This document shows positions 17,984 to 26,386 of a DNA stretch of 64,000 bases, in pieces. The notes beneath the pieces were generated by a model. It did not search any database, was not told the DNA's origin, and worked only from the letters and a program-made list of their open reading frames with translations. Location of the stretch: contig NZ_LXYO01000002.1 of NCBI RefSeq assembly GCF_001650915.1, forward strand, positions 80,157-144,156, read 5' to 3'. Position numbers and translations under genes: made by a program. This stretch comes from Marinobacter sp. EhC06. Lineage in GTDB: Bacteria; Pseudomonadota; Gammaproteobacteria; Pseudomonadales; Oleiphilaceae. How positions within the stretch are numbered: position 1 is the stretch's first letter; each line of letters opens with the position of its first letter.

Positions 17984-19910
17984 CGCGCCGGAATCCGTCG
18001 AGTTTCTGGTGCCGGGCGATCCGCAGCAGAACACTGGCGGTTACCGGTATGTCCGCAAGTTGGTGGAGGCACTTTGCGAGGATGGTTGTATGGCCCGGGT
18101 AAGCGGTTTGCCCGGGCAGTTCCCGCGCCCGGACAGGGTCGCCCGCAATGCGATGGATGAGAGGCTTGAGAGCTTCCCCGATGGCACTTGTGTAGTACTC
18201 GATGGTCTGGCCATGGGTGGCCTGCCGGAGATCCTCGAAAAGCATTCCCATCGCCTGAATCTTCTTGCCCTTGTGCATCACCCCCTTGCTGACGAGACGG
18301 GCATCAGCGAGGCCGACAGGCAGTGGTTTTTTGAGTCTGAAAAACGGGCGCTGGAGTTCGTGAAGGGAGTTATTACCACCAGCCAACACACGGCTGTCCG
18401 TCTGGCGGATTACGATGTGCCGACCGAGGCCATTCGCGTAGCTGAGCCGGGTGTGGCCAGAGCCAATAACCCGAAAGCCCGAATTGAGTCTTCTGAAAAA
18501 GATGGCCCCCGCATTCTGTGCGTCGCCCATCTGTCACCAAGAAAGGCCCAACATCAACTGGTGGAAGCGCTGGAACACATGAAGGCCCTCCCATGGCATT
18601 GCACGCTGGCGGGGTCTGACACTCGTGATCCGGGATACAGCCATCAGGTGCGTCGGGCCATTGCCGAAGCTGGCCTCGAAAACAGGATTCAACTGGTCGG
18701 TGAAGTGGACGAGACCGAACTTGCCGATCTCTATGGGCAGGCTGATTTCTTTGTACTGCCGTCGCTCTATGAGGGCTATGGCATGGTGATCGACGAGGCG
18801 CTGGCCGAGGGGCTGCCGGTCATCTCCTCCGATGGCGGTGCCCTTGCCAACACGTCTGCGAGGCCGGGAGTGGTTCAGTATTGTGCCGGGGATGTCAGGG
18901 CCCTTGAGGCCCGGATCAGGAACTGGCTTGAGCATCCGGACCAACTCGACCATTCCCGAAAACTGGCTGCCAGAGAATCAAGGCGTATCCGCTCATGGGC
19001 GGATACCGCTAACGACGTCGGCGAAGCGTTCCGATTTTTTCAGGGTTTGCCTTCCAGCTTGCACCAGCACTCCGAGTTTGCGAGCGATTGGCTGGCAGCG
19101 CGGGAGGCGGCAGATCATCGGGCACGTTCCAGGGAGCTGACTGAAGAGTTAAATCAGTGGCTGCTCCTCCATTACGATAGCCTGCCGCCCGAAATTCATT
19201 GCCCCGTACAGATTGTCGATATTGGCACCGGGCGTGGTTCCAATGCGCTGTTCCTCGTGCCTTTTTTACAGGTACCGCAAACCTGGCTGGCTCTGGATCA
19301 GGATGCGGCGCTACTGCGTGAGGCCAGACAGCGGGTGGACATACTGGACGTGCCCTTTGAGACGACCACCGTACAGTTGTCACCAGAGAACATGGAGCAA
19401 CACCTGCCTGCCGAGGTTAGCCTGATCACGGCGTCAGCACTGATTGATCTTGTTTCAGAGCCCTGGCTGAAAACGCTCAGCCAGGCGGCGGCGCACAGGA
19501 AATCAGCGATGCTCATTGTGCTGAGCTATGCAGGACATTTTGAAGTGTCCCCAGGTCATCCGGATGATGAGCTGCTTCGGAATCTGGTGAACCAGCACCA
19601 GCATGGCGACAAGGGCACCGGCACGGCCCTCGGGCCTGAAGCCCCCATCGTTCTTAGAGACCTGCTCACCCAGGAAGGGTATCGGGTCAAGCTGGCGGAA
19701 TCCCCCTGGACCCTGAGTAGTGGGGATCAGGCATTGGTGGGGATGCTGATGCAGGGATGGACCGACGCCGCCATCGAACAGTCGCCCACCGACCGTGATC
19801 GCCTGAACCGATGGCTGGACACGCGGAACCGTCAGTTGTCCGAGGGCAAACTGACGGTTGTTGTCCGGCATCTGGATCTGCTGGCGCTGCCACCCGGGGA
19901 GTTGCCTTGA
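17970..19910 (+). CDS. Glycosyltransferase (GT4 type) fused to a SAM methyltransferase-like domain
   Basis: This 646-residue two-domain protein has a GT-B glycosyltransferase of the GT4 kind at residues 1-370, with the donor-binding motif EGYGMVIDEALAEGLPV near residue 270. Residues 385-640 look like a class I SAM-dependent methyltransferase, with motif I VDIGTGRGSNALF near residue 414. The ATG at 17970 overlaps the end of the PTPS-like gene by 14 bases, and the stop overlaps the TTG start of the membrane protein. This suggests tight co-translation. The acceptor is unknown. The neighbours suggest a pterin or pyrimidine derivative or a lipid. Confidence 0.8.
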   Translation: MPESDAPESVEFLVPGDPQQNTGGYRYVRKLVEALCEDGCMARVSGLPGQFPRPDRVARNAMDERLESFPDGTCVVLDGLAMGGLPEILEKHSHRLNLLALVHHPLADETGISEADRQWFFESEKRALEFVKGVITTSQHTAVRLADYDVPTEAIRVAEPGVARANNPKARIESSEKDGPRILCVAHLSPRKAQHQLVEALEHMKALPWHCTLAGSDTRDPGYSHQVRRAIAEAGLENRIQLVGEVDETELADLYGQADFFVLPSLYEGYGMVIDEALAEGLPVISSDGGALANTSARPGVVQYCAGDVRALEARIRNWLEHPDQLDHSRKLAARESRRIRSWADTANDVGEAFRFFQGLPSSLHQHSEFASDWLAAREAADHRARSRELTEELNQWLLLHYDSLPPEIHCPVQIVDIGTGRGSNALFLVPFLQVPQTWLALDQDAALLREARQRVDILDVPFETTTVQLSPENMEQHLPAEVSLITASALIDLVSEPWLKTLSQAAAHRKSAMLIVLSYAGHFEVSPGHPDDELLRNLVNQHQHGDKGTGTALGPEAPIVLRDLLTQEGYRVKLAESPWTLSSGDQALVGMLMQGWTDAAIEQSPTDRDRLNRWLDTRNRQLSEGKLTVVVRHLDLLALPPGELP

Positions 19911-20824
19911 CGGAACTGCGCCAAAGACAGTTGCGACTGGCGGCCAGGTGGCTGTTCACGGTTCTGATCATCGGATTTGTTATCCGCTCCGTGGATGCCA
20001 GCGCGCTCTTCGAAGAGCTTGCCCGTGTTTCTCTCTATGTGCTGTTGCCTGCATTGGCGCTTACGGTTTTCCAGGTGGCACTTTCTGCCTGGCGCTGGCG
20101 CTATACCGTGGAACGGCTTGGTCTGCCTCTGGCGTACCCTGTTGCGGTTCGGGAGTACTATCTGGCCACTTTTCTCAATCAGGTCCTGCCGGGCGGCGTC
20201 CTCGGCGACGTAAACAGGGCCTGGCGCCATGGCAGCGGCGCTGGTGAACGTTTGTCTGCGGTTCACGGGGTGGCCATCGAGCGACTCTCCGGCCAGTTGG
20301 TGCTGGGTCTGGTTGTCGCTCTCTCCGTTGGCTGGCTGGTCAGTTCCGGGCATCTCACTTTCAGGCCCTGGGACGGTGGGCAATGGCTGGTTATTGTCGC
20401 TGTTGTCGTTGTTCTGGGCGCCTGGATGGCGGTGAAAACCGCAATCGCAAGTTACCTGCAGCGTCTTCGGCATGATCTGTATCTGTCGCTGCTGAATCGC
20501 ACCGTATTGCCGGTCCAGCTTGGCTCTTCGCTACTGGTGTTGGCGAGCTATCTTGGGGTGTTTCTCTGCCTGGCCTGGGGAGCCGGTTATCTTGATGGCG
20601 TGGAATCTGTGGCCGTGATTGCCGGGCTGGGCAGTATTTTGCTGTTTAGCATGGTTATTCCATTGACCGTGGCTGGCTGGGGGATTCGGGAAGGTGCTGC
20701 GGCCGTGCTTTGGCCTATGGTTGGGCTGCCGGCAGAGCAGGGGGTGGCGCTTAGCGTCGGGTATGGGGCGTTGGTGCTGGTTTCGAGTTTGCCCGGGGTG
20801 GTGTTTTTGTTCACCAGCCGCTAA
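19907..20824 (+). CDS. Flippase-like membrane protein (lysylphosphatidylglycerol synthase TM / UPF0104 family)
   Basis: This integral membrane protein of about 305 residues has seven or eight helices, in the pattern of the LPG_synthase_TM (AglD-like, UPF0104) family. Family features seen are YYLATFLNQVLPGGVLGDVNRAW near residue 80 and GWGIREGAAAVL near residue 260. The probable start is the TTG at 19907, which overlaps the TGA of the preceding gene. The upstream ATG at 19811 would place 32 unlikely residues in front. The family is often encoded beside glycosyltransferases and may move lipid-linked products across the membrane. That role is inferred. Confidence 0.78.
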   Translation: MTELRQRQLRLAARWLFTVLIIGFVIRSVDASALFEELARVSLYVLLPALALTVFQVALSAWRWRYTVERLGLPLAYPVAVREYYLATFLNQVLPGGVLGDVNRAWRHGSGAGERLSAVHGVAIERLSGQLVLGLVVALSVGWLVSSGHLTFRPWDGGQWLVIVAVVVVLGAWMAVKTAIASYLQRLRHDLYLSLLNRTVLPVQLGSSLLVLASYLGVFLCLAWGAGYLDGVESVAVIAGLGSILLFSMVIPLTVAGWGIREGAAAVLWPMVGLPAEQGVALSVGYGALVLVSSLPGVVFLFTSR

Positions 20825-21702
20825 TCCAGCTTCGTGTCGCGGGAAAAATCGAGATCGAAGAGCATGTCGCTTCCAAGGTTCACCAGCTGTGCCCGTGGCC
20901 GGAGTGCGTCATCCAGAAAATCGATCTCCGGAAGGGAGAAGGCCGGCCTGCCGCTGCCTATGATCATGGGGGCGACCATCACATGGAGCCGGTCCAGCAA
21001 GCCCGCATTGAGGAACGAGGAGACGGTGACGCCGCCCCCTTCCACGAACACCTTTTTCAAACCAAGATCCGCCAGAACCTGAAGGATGAACTTTGGATCC
21101 ACGGGCTCCTCGGCGTTCGCATCTCCAAGGCAGTGGATCTCGCTAACACCGGAACTGATAGATGGGTTCTTGCTTTTGTCATAGTGGCCCGCCACCAATC
21201 GCAGGGTAGGGGCCTCACCGTCGGTAAACAGGTGATGGCTGTCTGGTACGCGGCGGTGACGGTCGATGACAACACGTACCGGATTACGCCCGCTGGTGCG
21301 ACGCACGGTGAGGCGGGGGTTGTCGGTGGAGGCCGTGCCGGCACCCACGATCACGGCATCCGACACCGCACGTATCCGATGGAGATGGGTAATTCCGTCA
21401 TCTCCGTTGATGAAACGGGAACGACCGGTCACCGTTGCGATCCGCCCATCGAGGCTCTGGCCCAGCTGGCCGATGACTTTGGGGTTGCCATCTTCTGGTA
21501 CGGGCCGACACAGGGGAAGAAACACCGAGAGCAGATCCTTCGCCTCGCCAGTGGCCGGCTGCATCAGGTGCCAGGCGCCGTGGCCATTGAGTTTTACTGC
21601 TTCTTTGTCGGTTCCCGGCAATGGCAGTGTCACATTGCTGCGGTTAACTGCGCTAAGCACCAGCTCCCATGCCGAGTCGATATCCAGGGTTCTTGCCGCC
21701 AT
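20821..21702 (-). CDS. RibD-type reductase domain protein
   Basis: This 293-residue protein has only the reductase half of RibD, the part that reduces the ribosylamino-pyrimidine intermediate in riboflavin synthesis. Motifs are GQLGQSLDGRIAT near residue 80, DAVIVGAGTASTDNPRLTVR near 115, and VFVEGGGVTVSSFLNAGLLD near 220. The deaminase half is absent, and the first 75 residues are an extension without known motifs. It converges on the flippase-like gene with a 4-base overlap. Together with the PTPS-like gene it suggests pterin or pyrimidine chemistry outside normal riboflavin synthesis. It could also be a diverged dihydrofolate-reductase-like enzyme. Confidence 0.8.
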   Translation of the reverse strand: MAARTLDIDSAWELVLSAVNRSNVTLPLPGTDKEAVKLNGHGAWHLMQPATGEAKDLLSVFLPLCRPVPEDGNPKVIGQLGQSLDGRIATVTGRSRFINGDDGITHLHRIRAVSDAVIVGAGTASTDNPRLTVRRTSGRNPVRVVIDRHRRVPDSHHLFTDGEAPTLRLVAGHYDKSKNPSISSGVSEIHCLGDANAEEPVDPKFILQVLADLGLKKVFVEGGGVTVSSFLNAGLLDRLHVMVAPMIIGSGRPAFSLPEIDFLDDALRPRAQLVNLGSDMLFDLDFSRDTKLD

Positions 21703-21837
21703 AAATCGCCTGTTCAGTTGTTGCCATCTTCAGTATAGGCAGATTGTGTGCAAAGCTATATGTACGTTACATTTCCGGATTGATTCACTTCGCAGGGCAT
21801 TATTGGGGCAAGTATCCCGATTTGGATGACGAGGTAA

Positions 21838-22080
21838 ATGGCCATGCAACATGCGCAACCCATTCAGCACTGGGAACCAGAGAGGCCTGAGGACCACGGG
21901 CAACTTGAGCTTCCCGGTATTGCCCTGGACAAGAGTGATGAGCTGCTGGAGTCGCTGGCTGAGCTGGAGGAAGCGCTTGAGAAGGTGCAGCTGACTGCAG
22001 AAGAGGTGGAATTGCTTCGCCGGTTCCGCAGGACGAGCGCGGAAAACCGGCGAATGATTCTTCAGATTCTGGGCAGCTGA
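21838..22080 (+). CDS. Small protein of unknown function
   Basis: This 80-residue acidic protein is not one I recognise. The second half (about residues 33-80) is strongly helical and charged, with heptad-like leucines (LLESLAELEEALEKVQL), then a basic patch RRFRRTSAENRR. GAGG lies just upstream. The ATG at 21844 has better spacing (nine bases) than the one at 21838. It stands between divergent RibD-like and convergent galU genes. Confidence 0.55.
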   Translation: MAMQHAQPIQHWEPERPEDHGQLELPGIALDKSDELLESLAELEEALEKVQLTAEEVELLRRFRRTSAENRRMILQILGS

Positions 22081-22096
22081 ACCCGCCCCGGATCCG

Positions 22097-22933
22097 TTAC
22101 TTGCCTTTCTTGTAGATATTCTCGTAGACGTAGTTAGTGGCTTCCACAAAGCCATCAATGCTGCCGCAATCGAACCGGCGCCCCTTGAACTGGTATGCCA
22201 GTACGCAACCGTTCTTCGCCTGTTCGAGGAGGGCATCGGTAATCTGCACCTCACCGTTTTTGCCCGCCGGCGTCCGCTCGATAATGTCGAAAATATCCGG
22301 GGTAAGAATGTACCGCCCGATAATCGCAAGGTTGCTCGGGGCATCTTCCGGGGCCGGCTTTTCCACCATATCGGTGATCCGGTAGAGACCATCTTTCATG
22401 GATTCACCGGCAATCACCCCGTATTTGTGGGTTTCGTCGGCAGGCACTTCTTCAATGGCAACAATGGAGCAGCGGAACTGGTTGTAGAGCTTGACCATCT
22501 GCGCCAGTACGCCGTCTTCACCCTCGGGGCCAATGCAGAAGTCATCGGCCAGCACGACTGCAAAGGGACTGTCACCTACAAGGTTGCGACCGGTCAGGAT
22601 GGCGTGGCCGAGGCCTTTCATTTCATTCTGTCGGGTAAAGGCAAAACTGTTGTGGTCGATCAGATCACGGATGGAGGTCAGCAGATCCTCCTTGCCGGAA
22701 CCGGCAATCTGGTGCTCAAGCTCGTAGCTGATGTCGAAGTGGTCTTCGATAGCCCGCTTGCCCCGACCGGTTACAAAGCCGAACTCATGAATACCGGCTT
22801 CCGCGGCTTCCTCAACACCATACTGAACCAGGGGTTTGTTCACCACCGGCAGGATTTCCTTGGGCATCGCCTTGGTTGCCGGAAGAAAACGGGTGCCGTA
22901 GCCGGCGACGGGAAACAGGCATTTTCTGATCAT
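22097..22933 (-). CDS. galU: UTP-glucose-1-phosphate uridylyltransferase GalU
   Basis: GalU makes UDP-glucose from UTP and glucose-1-phosphate. It has 278 residues. The N-terminal nucleotide-binding signature GYGTRFLPATKAMPKE and VVLADDFCIGPEGEDGV identify it. A site AAAGGA precedes the ATG. UDP-glucose is the donor for the glucan synthase OpgH encoded downstream on the other strand, and for surface polysaccharide sugars in this window. Confidence 0.96.
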   Translation of the reverse strand: MIRKCLFPVAGYGTRFLPATKAMPKEILPVVNKPLVQYGVEEAAEAGIHEFGFVTGRGKRAIEDHFDISYELEHQIAGSGKEDLLTSIRDLIDHNSFAFTRQNEMKGLGHAILTGRNLVGDSPFAVVLADDFCIGPEGEDGVLAQMVKLYNQFRCSIVAIEEVPADETHKYGVIAGESMKDGLYRITDMVEKPAPEDAPSNLAIIGRYILTPDIFDIIERTPAGKNGEVQITDALLEQAKNGCVLAYQFKGRRFDCGSIDGFVEATNYVYENIYKKGK

Positions 22934-23265
22934 GTCTTTCGTCCTTTGATGTTCGGTTTCACGGCCTGTGGCTGCTCAACGCCTCTGCGTTAGCCTGTGA
23001 ACGGTTGTTCTTTCACAAAGTGTGCCGAGTTTACCCAAGTTGTCGAGACAAATGCAGGGGGCATTCACATTTGTAACTGTGAGTATCTCTGTGTGTCCCA
23101 TGAGGGCTGGTTGGAAACGTTAAGATACAACTTTCACAGGTCGCCCTAACACTCTGTTTTTTAGAAAGATTAAAATTGTAAGTTTTAGCAATAAACCATA
23201 GCCCAAAACGCATACCTCTTTTAAAGTGTTGGTAATCCTGAACCTGACCGGCCGAGGCGTTTGTT
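22934..23265. other. 332-base gene-free region between galU and the opg locus
   Basis: No ORF of note is present. It holds a small hairpin in the galU leader (AACGC/GCGTT, 22978-22991), an inverted repeat TTGTCGAGACAA (23040-23051), and TCACA/TGTGA arms eight bases apart (23065-23082). The last 150 bases before the next gene are AT-rich and may carry the promoter of the opg genes, but no convincing -35/-10 pair was found. Confidence 0.5.
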
Positions 23266-24414
23266 TTGCGAATTTATTGTCTGGCTGCACTACTTTGGTG
23301 CGCACCCGCCAGCGCCGTTTCGATAGCTGAGAAGTTGCCCCTGAATCCTGCAGGCTGGAATCTATATCCGGAAGACCTGCTCAGGTCTGTCACCAGCTAT
23401 CTCGCCTCCACTCTCAAATTTTCCGGGGATTCGACCCACACCAATGACGCTGCCAGCGGGCGTCTTAATGTGTCCGGCAACAACATGATTCTCTCTAGCC
23501 ACGACATTTCGCTGGATTTCAGGGATTCGGTGTCGCGCCGGGGCAGTGGCGATGCCCAGTCTCTCGCTATCCGCTATGCGTTTCCGGTTGCTGGCGTTAA
23601 CTTCGCCATAACGCTTGAAGACTCGGAGTATGTTGGCGTAACAACCAAAACAGGGCAGCAAGTGGATACCCGCGGTGAATTCCAGGGGGTGAACCTTTCC
23701 GGAAGCCGGGCACTATGGTCCTTGAACGGCTTTGAAGTGAACAGCGTGTTCAACCATTCCAGCGGAACAAACCACAAATACGAAGAATCAGTCTGGATAT
23801 CGGACACCTCCCATCAGCTGTCCAGTTTCGGGTTGCGATGTTCAGGCCGGAAGGATTTGGTCGGTGGTGTTCAGGCAGATACCACCGTTACGGCCCTGGG
23901 GGGATTGGAGGGCAGTGAATCCACTATGTCATCGGCGGTGACGTCGGAGCGAACCCGCTTCCACAAACTGACCCTGGGTGCATCCCTGAGCCGGTCCTTC
24001 TACACCTGGGATCTTGGGCTGGATGGCCGGTATCAACTGGCGCCGGACGATCTTGCATCCTCGGAGTACCTTCAAGTGGCCGGGCCATCGATGTCCTATG
24101 GTTTCAGTGGCCAGTCCATGTACGTAGCCGAGGGTGGATGGGTTCGTATGAATGCCCGGAGCCCGGGTTACTCCCTGCCTTTCTTCCAAGCGCTCAATTC
24201 CTATGTATCGGTGTCGGTTCTCAGGGGCTGGGCCCCGATATCAGCCGCCGACGGGGAAAATTTCGGAGCCAGTACCGGTGAGATCTCCTTGCGCCTCCAG
24301 GGCCGGGGCTTTCATGCCAGCATGAATGTTGGGCAGATTCTGGATCTCTCAGGAGAAGCCATGCGTCGTCCCGCGGGTCCGGATGTATCTCTTTCCATGT
24401 CCCTGGGGATCTGA
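23266..24414 (+). CDS. Unknown exported protein upstream of opgG, probable outer-membrane barrel
   Basis: I do not recognise this 382-residue protein. It starts at a TTG with a signal peptide of about 17 residues (ending PASA). The rest is beta-rich with alternating residues and repeated Ser/Gly turns, and ends with VSLSMSLGI, like an outer-membrane barrel. The gene precedes opgG by about 115 bases on the same strand, which suggests a link to periplasmic glucans. The start codon is uncertain: no ATG is available before the conserved-looking part. Confidence 0.55.
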   Translation: MRIYCLAALLWCAPASAVSIAEKLPLNPAGWNLYPEDLLRSVTSYLASTLKFSGDSTHTNDAASGRLNVSGNNMILSSHDISLDFRDSVSRRGSGDAQSLAIRYAFPVAGVNFAITLEDSEYVGVTTKTGQQVDTRGEFQGVNLSGSRALWSLNGFEVNSVFNHSSGTNHKYEESVWISDTSHQLSSFGLRCSGRKDLVGGVQADTTVTALGGLEGSESTMSSAVTSERTRFHKLTLGASLSRSFYTWDLGLDGRYQLAPDDLASSEYLQVAGPSMSYGFSGQSMYVAEGGWVRMNARSPGYSLPFFQALNSYVSVSVLRGWAPISAADGENFGASTGEISLRLQGRGFHASMNVGQILDLSGEAMRRPAGPDVSLSMSLGI

Positions 24415-24528
24415 ATCTGACGCCGGAAAATCGGCAAAATCCTTTCAAAGCCGTTACGAAGATGTCACTTGAGGCGATGTGCCCATCAGGTGCTACATTC
24501 AAGCAACGGAAAGCAAGGGATTTTGTGC

Positions 24529-26076
24529 ATGAAAGGTTCAGGACTAACAACAACTTGTCTGATGATGTTTTTCCTCGCCTGCCATCCATCACTGGCGAAT
24601 GCTTTCGGCTTTGAGGATGTGGTAGGCAAGGCTAATGAGCTGGCCAGGAAAAGCTATCAGCAACCACAACCTGCACCGGATTTCCTCCAGGCGCTGGAAT
24701 ACCCTGTGTACCAGGGCATCCGCTTTATACCTGAGGCAAGTCTCTGGCGTTCAGGGCGCTCCCCATTCCAGGTAATGATGATCCCTCAGGGAAGTTTCTA
24801 CGCTCACGCGGTAAAGCTCCATGTGATTGATAGCGAGGGGGTGAAGTCGGTCGCTTACGACAAGGCCGATTTTGACTACCCGACGCCAGAGCTTGCCAAG
24901 CGCATCCCGGCTGATCTCGGCTATGCCGGCTTTAAGCTCACCTTTCCCTTCGATGGCAAGAACGTACAGAACCAGTTTCTGGTTTTTGGTGGTGCCAGCT
25001 ATTTCCGGGCTGTTGGCAAGGGGCAGCAGTTCGGCCTTTCCGGGCGTGGTATCGCGGTTGATACCGGCTTGCCCTCGGGTGAGGAGTTTCCGTCTTTTAC
25101 GGAGTTCTGGCTGGAGCGGCCCGCCGCAGACAGTGACACCATGGTGGTGTACGGGCTTCTCGACGGGCCCAGTTTGACCGGTGCATACCGTTTTGTGATT
25201 CAGCCAGGGGAAAGTACGCGGATTCGTGTAACCGCTGAACTTTTCTTCAGGGACGATATTCAGCAGTTGGGCCTGGCGCCGCTCACCTCCATGTTCTTTT
25301 ACGGTGAAAACACACTTCGTCCCCGGGGAGAATGGCGGCCCCAGGTGCATGATTCAGATGGACTCCTGGTTCATGATGGCCAGTCTGGAGAATGGCTATG
25401 GCGGCCACTGATCAACCCATCGCAACTGCAGCTGAATTTCCACGAGGTAGGGCAGTTGAAGGGGTTCGGCTTGATGCAGCGGAATCAGCAGTTTCAGCAG
25501 TTCCAGGATAGTGAAGCACGCTACGATCTGCGCCCCAGCGCCTGGGTTCAGCCGGTTAAAGACTGGGGGCCGGGCTCTGTTGTGCTTGTTGAGATTCCCT
25601 CCAGTGCAGAAACCAATGACAACATTGCGGCCTTCTGGAAACCGGATCAGGACGTGAAGGAAGGGGAAAGCCGCCGATTCGAATACGATCTGGCCGTCGG
25701 ATCGCCATCAGTATCCCGCCACCCTTCAGGCCGCGCGATCCACACATTCGTGGGAGATGGAAACCGTACTGGCGGAGGCAATGAGGTTGGAGCCTATCGG
25801 TTCATAGTCGACTTTCAGGGCAAACAACTGAGCGCCCTGGGGCCAGAGGATGCCGTGGTCAGTCAGGTCTCGGGTGGCAAAGGCGTCGAGATAATAGAGC
25901 ATTTTGTAGAGTACATCCCTGCCACTGATGCCTGGAGGCTCTCGATTCTTGCAAAACCCCCTGAAGAAGAGCCGCTGTCATTGAGGGGATTCCTGAGCCT
26001 GGGTAGTGAGACGTTAACCGAAACATGGACATACTCATTGCCATCCGCTACGGGATTGCGGGCGAAATCTGAGTGA
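24529..26076 (+). CDS. opgG: Glucan biosynthesis protein G
   Basis: OpgG (MdoG) is a periplasmic protein needed to make osmoregulated periplasmic glucans. It has 515 residues. A signal peptide of about 25 residues ends near SLANA. The MdoG domain then covers almost all the rest, with family segments YQGIRFIPEASLWR, FLVFGGASYFRAVG and LTSMFFYGENT. The ATG at 24529 begins the signal peptide. An upstream in-frame ATG at 24469 adds unlikely residues. It is followed 25 bases later by a small gene and opgH. Confidence 0.93.
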   Translation: MKGSGLTTTCLMMFFLACHPSLANAFGFEDVVGKANELARKSYQQPQPAPDFLQALEYPVYQGIRFIPEASLWRSGRSPFQVMMIPQGSFYAHAVKLHVIDSEGVKSVAYDKADFDYPTPELAKRIPADLGYAGFKLTFPFDGKNVQNQFLVFGGASYFRAVGKGQQFGLSGRGIAVDTGLPSGEEFPSFTEFWLERPAADSDTMVVYGLLDGPSLTGAYRFVIQPGESTRIRVTAELFFRDDIQQLGLAPLTSMFFYGENTLRPRGEWRPQVHDSDGLLVHDGQSGEWLWRPLINPSQLQLNFHEVGQLKGFGLMQRNQQFQQFQDSEARYDLRPSAWVQPVKDWGPGSVVLVEIPSSAETNDNIAAFWKPDQDVKEGESRRFEYDLAVGSPSVSRHPSGRAIHTFVGDGNRTGGGNEVGAYRFIVDFQGKQLSALGPEDAVVSQVSGGKGVEIIEHFVEYIPATDAWRLSILAKPPEEEPLSLRGFLSLGSETLTETWTYSLPSATGLRAKSE

Positions 26077-26101
26077 CGACGGCAGACGAAAGGAGGCAAC
26101 G

Positions 26102-26386
26102 ATGACAGCGCAAACGCTACAGAGGGTAGTCGTTCGGTTATCCACTTACCTGACGGAATCCGGCGTAACGATGAACCGAAGCATGTCCCGCAAGCTTCTG
26201 AAAATGCTGGATGATGCCCTTGCGGAGACGGGCGGGGAGGGTGAGACCGATGATTTCAGTGAAGCGCAGTTACTCGCCCGGGCCATGGATCGCCTTCCCG
26301 ACTACTTCCCCGTTGTGGAGGAAACGATTCCCGCGCCAGCTCCGCCGCTGTTGCGCGGAAGCATCGGGTACCCCGCTCATGGCTGA
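26102..26386 (+). CDS. Small protein between opgG and opgH, possibly the split-off N-terminal part of OpgH
   Basis: This 94-residue protein is encoded in a different frame from opgH. The last 8 bases (ATGGCTGA) contain the opgH start. An AGGAGG ribosome site lies six bases before its ATG, so it looks translated. It is helical, then proline-rich (IPAPAPPLLRGS). E. coli OpgH begins with a cytosolic region of about 130 residues ending in a similar proline/arginine stretch before the first membrane helix, while OpgH here lacks that region. The idea that this gene supplies it is inference. A frameshift is the alternative. Confidence 0.6.
   Translation: MTAQTLQRVVVRLSTYLTESGVTMNRSMSRKLLKMLDDALAETGGEGETDDFSEAQLLARAMDRLPDYFPVVEETIPAPAPPLLRGSIGYPAHG

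Noticed and set aside
20821-21702. Full riboflavin enzyme RibD
   Set aside because: Only the reductase half is present; no deaminase zinc motif (HAE, PCxxxGxTPPC) is seen.
22934-23265. Small RNA or riboswitch in the galU-opg gap
   Set aside because: Only short inverted repeats were seen, with no terminator-like hairpin plus T-run to mark an RNA gene.
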